NCBI GenBank assembly: GCA_963835055.1
Contig: CAWIDU010000001.1
Location: 186,001 to 250,000 of the forward strand
Length of the DNA stretch: 64,000 nt
Direction: 5' to 3'
From: CAWIDU01 sp963835055
GTDB taxonomy: Bacteria; Patescibacteriota; Saccharimonadia; Saccharimonadales; UBA4665
The notes below the pieces were generated by a model. It ran no database searches, was not told where the DNA came from, and saw nothing but the letters and a program-made list of their open reading frames with translations. This document shows positions 25,003 to 33,262 of this stretch, one piece after another (positions within the stretch are counted from its first letter, which is position 1; each line of letters starts with the position of its first letter). The translations under genes and the position numbers were made by a program.

Positions 25003-26634
25003 ATGAAAAGGTTTATAAGCATTCTCGTGAGTGTGGTCGTGGTCTTACCGGCCATCTTGGCCGGCTGCCTGTTATTTGATTCGGCGCTAGCCAGCGCCGA
25101 TCCGGCCTATAACCCGGCCTACCTGATCAGTGATCCCATTTTCACCGACACCTCGACGATGAGCGTGAGTAGTATACAAAGCTTCCTGGTCAGCGAAAAC
25201 AGCGGTCTGCAGAGCTACTCCGACGTCGAAAACTGCAACCCGCCGACACCAACGTTGCCAGACCCTTATTCTGCTTCTTATTATCCCCATTGCGGTTCCT
25301 CGGAGTCGGCAGCAACAATTATTTATGATGCCGGCCAAGCCTATGGCATCAATCCACGCACCATAATGGCGACTCTCCAGAAAGAACAATCCCTAATTAC
25401 GACGCCCAACCCAACCCAAAGCCAGCTCAACTGCGCCATGGGCTACCGTTCCTGCGCCAGCGGTTATCTCGGTTTCTTCAACCAGGTCGACAATGGGGCG
25501 TGGCAGTTCAGGGATTATATTGAGCTAATGAGCAATCGCAATTGGTGGGGACACACGCCCGCTTCTTATCCCTGCGCTAACGCCAGCAGTCTATATTCGA
25601 CCGGTTTATATCCGGGCAATACCGTAACTTTTACCAACCCCGGCGGTTTGGCTCAAACCATAACTCTGGGGGATGCCTCCACCGCAGCGCTTTATTGTTA
25701 CACCCCGTATGTTGGCCCCTATAGCCTGACTGGCTATTCGGGCAGCTACAATTTCGTGGTCAGTTTCGAAACGTGGTTCGGTTCAGTGGCCAGCCCTTGC
25801 TACAACAGCACCAACCTGAGTGGCACTGGTACCGGGATCAAAGTTGTGCCGAATAAATATAGCCCCACTGAGACCGACGGACTCGCCCTGACACTCTTAA
25901 ACAACACCGGCTCGGCTTGTGCCGAGGTACACACCTGGAACCCCGGCCAGCAGAGCTTCTATAGTGATGTCGCCACCAACCTACCGGTTGCCGACCCGGC
26001 TGATGGCGAAATTATCTCGGCCGATCTGTTCGGCAATGGCATGAATGAGCTCATTTTCGTGAAGTACCTTAACACCGGTAGCGGCAACATTGAAGTTCAT
26101 ATCTGGAACCCCGGTGAGCAGACATGGTACCAGCATATTGCAACCACTTTGCCGAGTAGCTACGCAGCCAATGGCTACGTGATTGCTGCTGATATGTATG
26201 GCAATGGCCAGGACGAGCTCGTTTATGTGGAGGACAATAACACCGGCAGCGGTGACTTGGAGCTTCACGTCTGGAACCCCGGTGAGCAGACATGGTCTGA
26301 GCAAATAGCAACCACTCTACCACTAGCCGAGGCTGCCAATGGCTACGTGATTGACGCCAACATCGATGGCCAAGACCGACTCGTCTTCGTCAAAGACCTT
26401 AATACTGGCAGCGGTGATATTGAAGTCCACGTCTGGAACCCCGGTGAGCAGACATGGTACGCGCATATTGCGACCAATCTATCTAGTGCCGATGCCCCGA
26501 ACGGTAAAGTTATTGGCATAGATGACAAATTGGCCTTTATTAAATACACCAATACTGGTAGCGGCCATATAGAAGTTCATACCTGGAACCCTGGCGAGCA
26601 GACGTGGTACAGCCATGTCGCAACTAATTATTAG
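25003..26634 (+). CDS. Secreted lysozyme-like protein with tandem WNPG(E/Q)Q repeats
   Basis: A 543-residue exported protein. The N-terminus is a signal sequence; LAGC at 19-22 could be a lipobox, and ASA-DP further on could be a type I cleavage site. Residues about 100-250 hold YGINPRTIMATLQKEQSLIT and CAMGYRSC, a segment like the lysozyme-type fold of actinobacterial wall proteins, with Glu as candidate catalytic residue. From about residue 300 come four full and one partial repeats of 50-56 residues, each starting WNPGEQTW-like and containing NTGSG-(N/D/H)-(I/L)-E-(V/L)-H; these look like blades of a beta-propeller (FG-GAP/VCBS style). It is coupled to the Gmad2-like gene upstream. Target and activity are inferred only. 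Confidence 0.65.
   Translation: MKRFISILVSVVVVLPAILAGCLLFDSALASADPAYNPAYLISDPIFTDTSTMSVSSIQSFLVSENSGLQSYSDVENCNPPTPTLPDPYSASYYPHCGSSESAATIIYDAGQAYGINPRTIMATLQKEQSLITTPNPTQSQLNCAMGYRSCASGYLGFFNQVDNGAWQFRDYIELMSNRNWWGHTPASYPCANASSLYSTGLYPGNTVTFTNPGGLAQTITLGDASTAALYCYTPYVGPYSLTGYSGSYNFVVSFETWFGSVASPCYNSTNLSGTGTGIKVVPNKYSPTETDGLALTLLNNTGSACAEVHTWNPGQQSFYSDVATNLPVADPADGEIISADLFGNGMNELIFVKYLNTGSGNIEVHIWNPGEQTWYQHIATTLPSSYAANGYVIAADMYGNGQDELVYVEDNNTGSGDLELHVWNPGEQTWSEQIATTLPLAEAANGYVIDANIDGQDRLVFVKDLNTGSGDIEVHVWNPGEQTWYAHIATNLSSADAPNGKVIGIDDKLAFIKYTNTGSGHIEVHTWNPGEQTWYSHVATNY
25936..26632 (+). repeat. Coding tandem repeats (WNPG units)
   Basis: Trp codons opening the repeats lie at 25936, 26104, 26272, 26434 and 26584, giving units of 168, 168, 162 and 150 nt plus a final partial unit. 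The DNA is nearly identical at the unit boundaries (TGGAACCCCGGTGAGCAGAC in three copies). Later units lose the Gly-Asn-Gly loop seen in units 1 and 2. Confidence 0.9.
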
Positions 26635-26653
26635 TCTTGGGCGACAGGGAGCG

Positions 26654-27646
26654 CTAGTAACCTTTGTTCATCAGTTGCCATAGGTACTTTTTGGATATCG
26701 ATCGGCGGTAAGGCAGCATTTTAATAATGTCTGTTATATAAAGTGGCAATCTCAGGAAACCGAAGATCCTGCCTTTAATAACCTTGGTTATGGCCCGCGT
26801 CTGACCAATACTGTGCAGGCGCTTCATAGTTAGGTAGTCAGACCTCACTATGGCTGGCAGCATCCTGACAAGCAGCGAGAATGGAACGTTCTTCACGAGC
26901 AAGGGCAGGTTGTTGCGGTAGGTCATAAATAGCGAGAAGCCAGGTTTCTTGCCTGAACTCGCAGAGCCCATGTGATAAGCTCTGGAGCCGGGGACAACAT
27001 AGTTGTCCCAACCCATAACAGTCGCTCTGGCGGCCACGTCAACATCCTCCAAGTACATGAACATTTTTTCATCGAAGAGCTGTCCAAACGGTTGGCTTTC
27101 GATAAATGCTCGGGAATATATGACGGCCGCGGCATTACATCCGAAAACTTTTTTCGGAGCAATGTCATTACCGTCGATTATTGGGCGCCGCCACGATCCC
27201 TGAGTCGCTTGCCCGCTGTGCGCTATATAGATGTGCGTTGAATCAATGACCGCACGGTCATAGTAGTCCAGGGTGATAGTTTGGTATGAAGCGCCCTTGG
27301 GCTTTCGCTCGGCGAAATGGACAATTGTTTCTGTCCAATTATTAGCTATCCTAGCATCCGTGTTTAATAGAGCGATGTAGCCGACATCCTGATTCTCTAG
27401 GGCTTTTTTGATGCCAAGATTGTTGCCTTTGGCGAAGCCCAAATTTTCCCCCGAATCAATAACTTCTGCTGTGGGATATTTTTGCTTGACGTGACTCGAT
27501 GATCCGTCGTGAGAATCATTGTCGACATAAATAATCGAGATTGGCTGATAGGTTTGTTCGGTGATTGATTTTATGCATTCGTCAATTAGGCTGAGATTAT
27601 TCCAACCGACGATGACAAACACTACTTCGGGGGTTTTAATTTTCAT
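26654..27646 (-). CDS. Glycosyltransferase family 2 (rhamnosyltransferase-like)
   Basis: A 330-residue GT-A enzyme: VVFVIVGWNNLSLIDECIKS, IIYVDNDSHDGSS, ENLGFAKGNNLGIKKAL, LLNTDARIANNW (the metal-site region with Thr-Asp-Ala), and FDEKMFMYLEDVDVAARA. The last block (E-D-V-D) and GFAKGNN are typical of the rhamnosyltransferase branch of GT2. It is the last gene of the ABC-exporter operon, overlapping the preceding GT2 by 11 nt. dTDP-rhamnose made by the rml genes is the likely but unproven donor. Confidence 0.85.
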   Translation of the reverse strand: MKIKTPEVVFVIVGWNNLSLIDECIKSITEQTYQPISIIYVDNDSHDGSSSHVKQKYPTAEVIDSGENLGFAKGNNLGIKKALENQDVGYIALLNTDARIANNWTETIVHFAERKPKGASYQTITLDYYDRAVIDSTHIYIAHSGQATQGSWRRPIIDGNDIAPKKVFGCNAAAVIYSRAFIESQPFGQLFDEKMFMYLEDVDVAARATVMGWDNYVVPGSRAYHMGSASSGKKPGFSLFMTYRNNLPLLVKNVPFSLLVRMLPAIVRSDYLTMKRLHSIGQTRAITKVIKGRIFGFLRLPLYITDIIKMLPYRRSISKKYLWQLMNKGY

Positions 27647-29276
27647 CGAGATCTTCTTCTAGTTTTAACAAAGCGTCCAGGGCTTGTTGCTGGCTTGGGG
27701 CTAGCTCAAAACCGGAGTGAGCGTACGACAAGTTAGGATTAAAGAACCGGGCCTGAGGCTGTTGGGTATAGCCTCGTAGCTGTAGTAGGGGGCTGGTCGC
27801 TAAAACGGTGTTGTATTTATCGCCTTTATTTCTGGTATACCCTTGGGTCAGTTCTATAATATCGCCGCCATGCATGGCCGTCAGCGCTCGAACAAGCTCG
27901 CTGCGCCTAACGGCAACTATTTTACCGCTAAGCTCGTCAACGTTTCTGGTCCAATCAGTGTCCCCGAAGTAAGTGTTGACGTTTCTTTTCTCACCCTCGA
28001 ACAAACTTTGAGTTAGCTTGCCCGTGTAAACGATGCCCGCATCCTGGATTGTCTTGTCTGGGCGATAAATAATGGATGTCGCCGCGTGAATGTGGTCAAG
28101 TTCCAAGAGGCTGGCTAGTGACTTCGGCCAATCTACCGATTCCGGGAAAACAAAATCATTGATTAGAATTACGTGTTCACCAGCAGTTTTGAGACCGGTT
28201 TGCAGGAAATCGTGCGGCGATAGATTATGTGCGTCGTTTGTTTCCGGGAACCTGATGTCCGTATTGCTGGGCAAACGTTGTTTTAGTAATTCAACATAAC
28301 GCTTGATAAGAGTTATATTGGCGAAATTAGTAATAATAACTGTTGGCTTTATCTTGGAGGTGATCGTGGTTTCATAAAATCCGGGTTTGTCGATCAGCGG
28401 TCTTACGCGCGCTTTTATTTTCTGGCGATCATAGTGGTCGCTCAGTGCACGGACACCGGCCTCCTTAATGTACGGTTTGTTAGATATATCCGCGGCCGTC
28501 GAACTTTTGGCGATGCGCCAGTGGTATAAAATTTTGGGTATGTGAACAACCGGCAGTCCAAGATCAGTGATTTTGAGAGCAAAGTCATAATCCTGGGCGC
28601 CATCTTTCGCGCTATCGAAGCCGCCGACTTTATCAGCTGCTGATTTACTAACCACCATGAAGTGCGTTATGTAATTAACATGCGTCAATAAATCCGGTGA
28701 CCAGTCAGGCTTAAAGTGCGGCCCGAGATAATGTAGGCCATCATCCGTTACTTTGTCTTCATCGGAGTAAAATATGCCGGCTTGGGGATGGGCGTTAATC
28801 GCTTTGGCGACTTCGTAAAGTGCGTCATCAGTAAGCAAATCGTCGTGGTCTAAGAAGCCTGCGTAATCTCCTGAGCATTCTTTAAGCCCGACATTTGTGT
28901 TTGCGGCAATACCCTTGTTGGTCGCTTCTACAACTTTGATTCTTTTGTCGGTTTCGGTCAGGGCCTGGATACGTTGTCGGCTATGTTGATCGCTTGAGGC
29001 GTCAACTATAACGAGTTCCCAGTTCTGGTATGATTGGCCAACCACCGAATAGACACACGGCAGTATATAGCGTTGCGGCGTATTGTAGGCGGGGATGATA
29101 ATACTGATGAGAGGATTGCGCGCCAGCTTATCGCTTTCTACAAATCTGATTTGATCATTATTCTCCATTGCCCAGCGTTCGTAAGGGTTCATATCCGGTT
29201 TAAAAGTGATGAATCTGTACGTCTTGACCGCAAATTTACGTCTGGCGCTGCCTCTGGGGAGTATTGCCGCAAGCAT
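27636..29276 (-). CDS. Large GT2 glycosyltransferase
   Basis: A 546-residue protein. A helical N-terminus (NPYERWAMENNDQI) precedes a complete GT-A domain: ISIIIPAYNTPQRYILPC, LVIVDASSDQHS, NTNVGLKECSGDYAGFLDHDDLL (with the Asp-His-Asp-Asp metal site), IFYSDEDKV and YDFALKITD. The C-terminal half (about residues 310-546) looks like a second, degenerate GT domain, with VIITNFANITLIKRYVELL and VILINDFVFPE. Such two-domain enzymes extend O-antigen or rhamnan chains. It sits in the exporter operon between the methyltransferase and another GT2. Confidence 0.82.
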   Translation of the reverse strand: MLAAILPRGSARRKFAVKTYRFITFKPDMNPYERWAMENNDQIRFVESDKLARNPLISIIIPAYNTPQRYILPCVYSVVGQSYQNWELVIVDASSDQHSRQRIQALTETDKRIKVVEATNKGIAANTNVGLKECSGDYAGFLDHDDLLTDDALYEVAKAINAHPQAGIFYSDEDKVTDDGLHYLGPHFKPDWSPDLLTHVNYITHFMVVSKSAADKVGGFDSAKDGAQDYDFALKITDLGLPVVHIPKILYHWRIAKSSTAADISNKPYIKEAGVRALSDHYDRQKIKARVRPLIDKPGFYETTITSKIKPTVIITNFANITLIKRYVELLKQRLPSNTDIRFPETNDAHNLSPHDFLQTGLKTAGEHVILINDFVFPESVDWPKSLASLLELDHIHAATSIIYRPDKTIQDAGIVYTGKLTQSLFEGEKRNVNTYFGDTDWTRNVDELSGKIVAVRRSELVRALTAMHGGDIIELTQGYTRNKGDKYNTVLATSPLLQLRGYTQQPQARFFNPNLSYAHSGFELAPSQQQALDALLKLEEDLDEN

Positions 29277-29278
29277 AT

Positions 29279-30223
29279 TTAGGTATTCCGCCTTTTAGAT
29301 TTTAGTCGTTTAATATGTTCATGCCCACGGTTAAGCAGTCGATTCATAGGATGCTGCAGTTCAGCCTTTAGCCGATTATTCTCCTGAAGGATTCGACTTC
29401 TGTCCTCGTCAATTTTTGTTAAATTTACCTTTAGATCGTCTATCGCCTTTTGATAGTCTCTCTTTAATTCTTCAATGTAGGTGCTGACAATATTAGGCGG
29501 GCTAGAAGCCGGTAAGGTTTGGCTTTCGTATTTACCCTTTGCCGCAACTCCCACGAACTGGTAGGCCGCAGCATTGGTACTGACGAGGAGCTTAGAAAAT
29601 ATTTTATTTGGCGTCAGACCTAGGGCTGCCAGGCGTTTTTTGACTACTGGAAGCGGCATATCGTTGACTGTGTAGTCGAATTTCGTAATTTTAAACCCGG
29701 CTTGGTTGAAAACTCTGTAGATTTCTTCCTGATTATAAAAATGCAAATGTGTCTCGTCCAGCAGACCGGTCCGGCCATATTCGATTTTACCCTCCAGCAG
29801 CATCAGCCTAACCAGCATGTGTGTGATGTTGGGGATAGAAAACACCAACACGCCATCGACTTTCAGCAGCTGGCGCAACTTACGAAGAGTAGTAATTGGC
29901 CGCGCCAAGTGCTCCACCACATCACCCATAAAGATAACATCGTAGGTGGTATCTATTGTTAGCTCGTCGGTTTCGACATCGAACTTGTAGACTTTCCTCA
30001 GCCGTCGGGCCGCTTGACGAAAATCTCCTTCATCGATTTCGATGCCATCGACGGTACAATTCTTCTTTTTTATCAGCTCGGCACCAAATGTCCCGGAGCT
30101 GCAACCGACATCGAGCACAGCGGAGCCCTCTGGGATCAGCTCGAAAGTTTTTGCCCAAGAGGTATTGCGGTCACCCTGATTAAAATTAAAGTCGGAGCTT
30201 GAGTAATTTGACACGTCAGGCAC
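29279..30223 (-). CDS. Class I SAM methyltransferase with C-terminal coiled coil
   Basis: A 314-residue protein. The N-terminal methyltransferase domain shows AVLDVGCSSGTFGAELI (SAM loop), VDGIEIDEGDFRQAAR, YDVIFMGDVVEHLARPITTL and VFSIPNITHML. After about residue 240 the sequence becomes a long charged helix (ELKRDYQKAIDDLKVNLTKI, then EDRSRILQENNRLKAELQ) ending in a very basic tail. Placed directly after wzm and wzt, this layout recalls WbdD-like chain terminators that methylate the end of an O-polysaccharide and set its length; the WbdD kinase part is absent here. The start is GTG at 30223, 18 nt after the wzt stop; no better start is in frame. Confidence 0.8.
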   Translation of the reverse strand: MPDVSNYSSSDFNFNQGDRNTSWAKTFELIPEGSAVLDVGCSSGTFGAELIKKKNCTVDGIEIDEGDFRQAARRLRKVYKFDVETDELTIDTTYDVIFMGDVVEHLARPITTLRKLRQLLKVDGVLVFSIPNITHMLVRLMLLEGKIEYGRTGLLDETHLHFYNQEEIYRVFNQAGFKITKFDYTVNDMPLPVVKKRLAALGLTPNKIFSKLLVSTNAAAYQFVGVAAKGKYESQTLPASSPPNIVSTYIEELKRDYQKAIDDLKVNLTKIDEDRSRILQENNRLKAELQHPMNRLLNRGHEHIKRLKSKRRNT

Positions 30224-30241
30224 CTCTAGTGGCGGACTTGC

Positions 30242-31411
30242 TCATAGCCATTTATTCTCCAGATAACTCGTGCCTTGCCATTCGTCGTCATGGGTGCCCT
30301 TGGTTGGCTGATTATAAATAAGCAGGGTTTGCGGGCTGCTGCTAGCCATAACGATTCTGTTGTTGGCACCGAAAAGAGTCGCTGAGGTCTTGTAGCGTCC
30401 GTTGCCGATAGAGCCGGCCACTCGTAAACCTATACTGCCCTTGCTGAGATCGCATTTCTGGTCAAGTGTATTAACGGCAAAGACTACTTCCGTGCCTTTC
30501 GAAATAACTACCCCGACAGCACCGGGCTGGTCCTTTTTGGGCCAGGACACCTTAAAGTTAATATCCTCACCGTGTTCGAATTTCTCGGTATTTTTCCCCT
30601 GACTGTTCCGCGTTCTCAAGACGATTCGTTCGCTCTTTGATGTCTCGTCTTTCTTTTCAGCCTCGGTTTGGGCATAGTTCAGGCGATCATATAGTTGCGA
30701 GGTATTCTCAGGCTTACCAATATGCTGAACCCGTCCTTCGTTAATAAGAAGTGCGCGGTCGCAGAATTGTTTGATGGCGCTCATATCATGGGTGACTAGC
30801 ACCATTGTTCTATTTTCTTCTTTTAAGCGGTCGAAATACTCATAACATTTCTGCTGGAAGGCAACGTCGCCCACGGCGAGAACTTCATCAATCAATAAAA
30901 TATCGCTCTCGGCCCGTATGGCGATCGAGAAAGCCAGGCGAACTTGCATGCCGGACGAGTAATTCTTGAGCTTTTGGTCCATGAATTTTTCCAGTTCGGC
31001 GAAATCGACGATGTCTTTGTACATCCTATGCACCTCTTTGCGATTGAAGCCAAGCAGGGCGCCGTTCAGGAAGATGTTTTCGCGGCCGGTCAGCTCCGGG
31101 TTGAAGCCGACGCCCAGCTCAATGAATGGTGTCAGCTTGCCGTTGATCTGAATGGAGCCGCTATCCGGCGAGTAAATACCGGCCAGTAGTTTCAGCAGCG
31201 TGCTTTTACCGCTACCGTTGCGGCCGACAATACCGAAGAATTCGCCTTTCTTGATCTCGAAAGAAACATCCTTGAGAGCTTCGAGTTTTTCGTAAGTCTT
31301 GTTCCGGCGATAGAAGTTGAGAACCGCCCCCTTGATGGAAGTATTTTTGTCGTGCGGCAGCTTGAAGGACTTGCTAGCATTCTCGACGCGGATGGCGATG
31401 TCATCGTTCAT
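30242..31411 (-). CDS. wzt: Polysaccharide ABC exporter ATPase with C-terminal domain (Wzt type)
   Basis: A 389-residue ATPase. It shows Walker A GRNGSGKST, an ELTGRENIFLNG Q-loop neighbourhood, the signature YSSGMQVRLAFS, Walker B DILLIDEVLAVGD and the H-loop VTHDM. From about residue 255 there is an extra beta-rich domain of about 130 residues (RIVLRTRNSQGKN onward). In Wzt proteins this domain recognises the cap on the polysaccharide, coupling export to chain termination. It follows wzm with no gap and precedes the coiled-coil methyltransferase. Confidence 0.9.
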   Translation of the reverse strand: MNDDIAIRVENASKSFKLPHDKNTSIKGAVLNFYRRNKTYEKLEALKDVSFEIKKGEFFGIVGRNGSGKSTLLKLLAGIYSPDSGSIQINGKLTPFIELGVGFNPELTGRENIFLNGALLGFNRKEVHRMYKDIVDFAELEKFMDQKLKNYSSGMQVRLAFSIAIRAESDILLIDEVLAVGDVAFQQKCYEYFDRLKEENRTMVLVTHDMSAIKQFCDRALLINEGRVQHIGKPENTSQLYDRLNYAQTEAEKKDETSKSERIVLRTRNSQGKNTEKFEHGEDINFKVSWPKKDQPGAVGVVISKGTEVVFAVNTLDQKCDLSKGSIGLRVAGSIGNGRYKTSATLFGANNRIVMASSSPQTLLIYNQPTKGTHDDEWQGTSYLENKWL

Positions 31412-32212
31412 CTAAATATTCTCCGCGAAATATTTGGATTCTTTGCGGAAGTAAAACAGGCCGCCGACCAAGACAATAGCGACTATTAAGAAAGGCACCA
31501 GTTCGTGCCAGCCGCCGTCGAAGAGTTGGTTAGGTGTAATCGTCTGGTGGGTTATCGCGCTATAGCGGGCATCCTGTATGGTCTGCGCCATCGGGTTTAG
31601 TAAAATCAGTTTCTGGAATGAGACATTGGTGATGCGCGCCAACGGATATAAAATCGGTGTCAGGTAGAAGCCGGCTTGCAGGATCACTTCCCAGATATAG
31701 CCTATATCACGAAACTTGACGAAAGCCGCCGATAAGAATAGCGACAAGCCGAGAGCTAACAGATAGATTTCCAGGAATAGGAGCGGTAGCCAAACTATGG
31801 TGCCCATCAGTGGAACGTGATTGACGATCATGAAAATGGCAATCACGACTAGATTCAACAGAAGATTGATTAGTGCTGAGATGCTACTGCTAAAGACGAT
31901 AATCCAGCGCGGGATACGAATTTTGCGGATCAAGTCACCGCGGCCGACAATCGAGCCGAGGCTCTGCATCGTCATTTCATAGAAAAAGTTCCACATCACG
32001 ATGCCGAGCAATAGATAAACGGGGTAGTGTGGTATGCCGGCGCCGAGTTTTAGAAACTTCACAAACACGACATACAAGATGATGAAAAGCAGTAATGGGC
32101 GCAGCAACGACCAAGCATAGCCGAGAACTGAACCTTGGTAGCGCAGCTTAAAATCGGTGCGCACCAGCTCGCTGAGCAGCGCGCGGTTCTGCTTGGAGAA
32201 AATGCGTCTCAT
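31412..32212 (-). CDS. wzm: Polysaccharide ABC exporter permease (Wzm type)
   Basis: A 266-residue membrane protein with six predicted helices, LLSELVRTDFKLRYQGSVLG at the amphipathic N-terminus, and GAGIPHYPVYLLLGIVMWNFF. This is the ABC-2 / TagG-Wzm family, which exports teichoic acids or O-polysaccharides with Wzt/TagH. A TATAAT box ends 12 nt before the ATG. It is the first gene of a five-gene operon (wzm, wzt, methyltransferase, two GT2). Confidence 0.9.
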   Translation of the reverse strand: MRRIFSKQNRALLSELVRTDFKLRYQGSVLGYAWSLLRPLLLFIILYVVFVKFLKLGAGIPHYPVYLLLGIVMWNFFYEMTMQSLGSIVGRGDLIRKIRIPRWIIVFSSSISALINLLLNLVVIAIFMIVNHVPLMGTIVWLPLLFLEIYLLALGLSLFLSAAFVKFRDIGYIWEVILQAGFYLTPILYPLARITNVSFQKLILLNPMAQTIQDARYSAITHQTITPNQLFDGGWHELVPFLIVAIVLVGGLFYFRKESKYFAENI

Positions 32213-32224
32213 TATTTTAGGGTA

Positions 32225-32230
32225 TTATAG
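32225..32230 (-). promoter_or_regulatory. -10 box for the wzm operon
   Basis: TATAAT on the reverse strand lies 12 nt before the wzm ATG, leaving a leader of only about 6 nt. No good -35 is visible. The 39-nt gap is shared with the divergent GT2 gene at 32252. Confidence 0.5.
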
Positions 32231-32251
32231 AGGAAATGACTGGTCCCGTCG

Positions 32252-33262
32252 ATGTCTAGAGTTGCCATAGTCGTACCAAATTGGAATGGTGCAGATAGTT
32301 TGGCGGGTTGTCTGGACTCACTTCTGGGGCAATCTGACAAAGCTCACATAATTGTCGTCGATAACGGCTCGCGCGACGGCTCACTGAAACTACTGGAAAA
32401 ATATCCGGCTGTCGAGATTATAAAGCATGAGCATAATCTGGGTTTCGCCGGCGGCGTCAACAGCGGTTTCCGCAAAGCTATGACTGATGGTTGCACGTAT
32501 GTGGCAACACTCAACAACGACGCCGTGGCCGATAAGCATTGGTTGAAGTATTTGGTGGCAGCACTCGACGATAATCCTAAGCTTGGTATCGTGACATCAA
32601 AAATTCTGAATGCTGACGGCACGGCGCTCGATAGTACCGGCGATTACTACACGGTATGGGGTCTACCTTATCCGCGCGGCCGCGGCGAAACCGACCTCGG
32701 TAAGTATGACGATGCAACCGAGGTTTTCGGCGCCAGCGGTGGGGCGAGTTTGTACCGAGTGAAGTTACTGGAGGAAATCGGCCTGTTCGACGAAGACTTT
32801 TTCGCCTATTACGAGGATGTCGACCTTAGCTTCCGCGCTCAGCTGGCTGGTTGGAAAGTCGGTTTCGTGCCGGACGCCGTGGTCAATCATCAGATCGGCG
32901 CCACCAGTAGCAAGCTCAAGGGTTTCACGACCTACCAAACGATGAAAAACTTGCCCCTGTTGCTGTCCAAGAACGTCCCGCGGCGCTATTTTTACCGTGT
33001 TGGCTGGCGATTCATGCTGGCTCGTTTCTTATTCTTCGGCCGGGCTATCAGCCGTGGTCAGGGTTGGCCGGCACTGAAGGGCGACGCCGTCAGCACCTGG
33101 TTGTTATTCAGGAAGTCCAAGGCGCGCCGCCGGGTTCAGGAGCACAAAAAAGTATCGGACGAATATATTTGGGGCCTGGTTATCCACGACCTGCCGCCAA
33201 ATGCCCATGCCCTAAGAAAACTTCGAGCTAGCTGGTGGCGACTGCGAGGCAAAAAATCATGA
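32252..33262 (+). CDS. Glycosyltransferase family 2 (rhamnosyltransferase-like)
   Basis: A 336-residue GT-A enzyme: VAIVVPNWNGADSLAGCLDS, IIVVDNGSRDGSL, HNLGFAGGVNSGFRKAM, VATLNNDAVADKHW (the metal region) and DEDFFAYYEDVDLSFRAQL. The Phe-Ala-Tyr-Tyr-Glu-Asp-Val-Asp block is characteristic of the WbbL/rhamnosyltransferase branch. It is translationally coupled to the GT4 gene at 33259 by a 4-nt overlap and divergent from the exporter operon. Confidence 0.88.
   Translation: MSRVAIVVPNWNGADSLAGCLDSLLGQSDKAHIIVVDNGSRDGSLKLLEKYPAVEIIKHEHNLGFAGGVNSGFRKAMTDGCTYVATLNNDAVADKHWLKYLVAALDDNPKLGIVTSKILNADGTALDSTGDYYTVWGLPYPRGRGETDLGKYDDATEVFGASGGASLYRVKLLEEIGLFDEDFFAYYEDVDLSFRAQLAGWKVGFVPDAVVNHQIGATSSKLKGFTTYQTMKNLPLLLSKNVPRRYFYRVGWRFMLARFLFFGRAISRGQGWPALKGDAVSTWLLFRKSKARRRVQEHKKVSDEYIWGLVIHDLPPNAHALRKLRASWWRLRGKKS

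Noticed and set aside
25936..26632. CRISPR-like regular repeats
   Set aside because: The repeats are in-frame coding units of 150-168 nt with conserved protein pattern, no short repeats with unique spacers and no cas genes.
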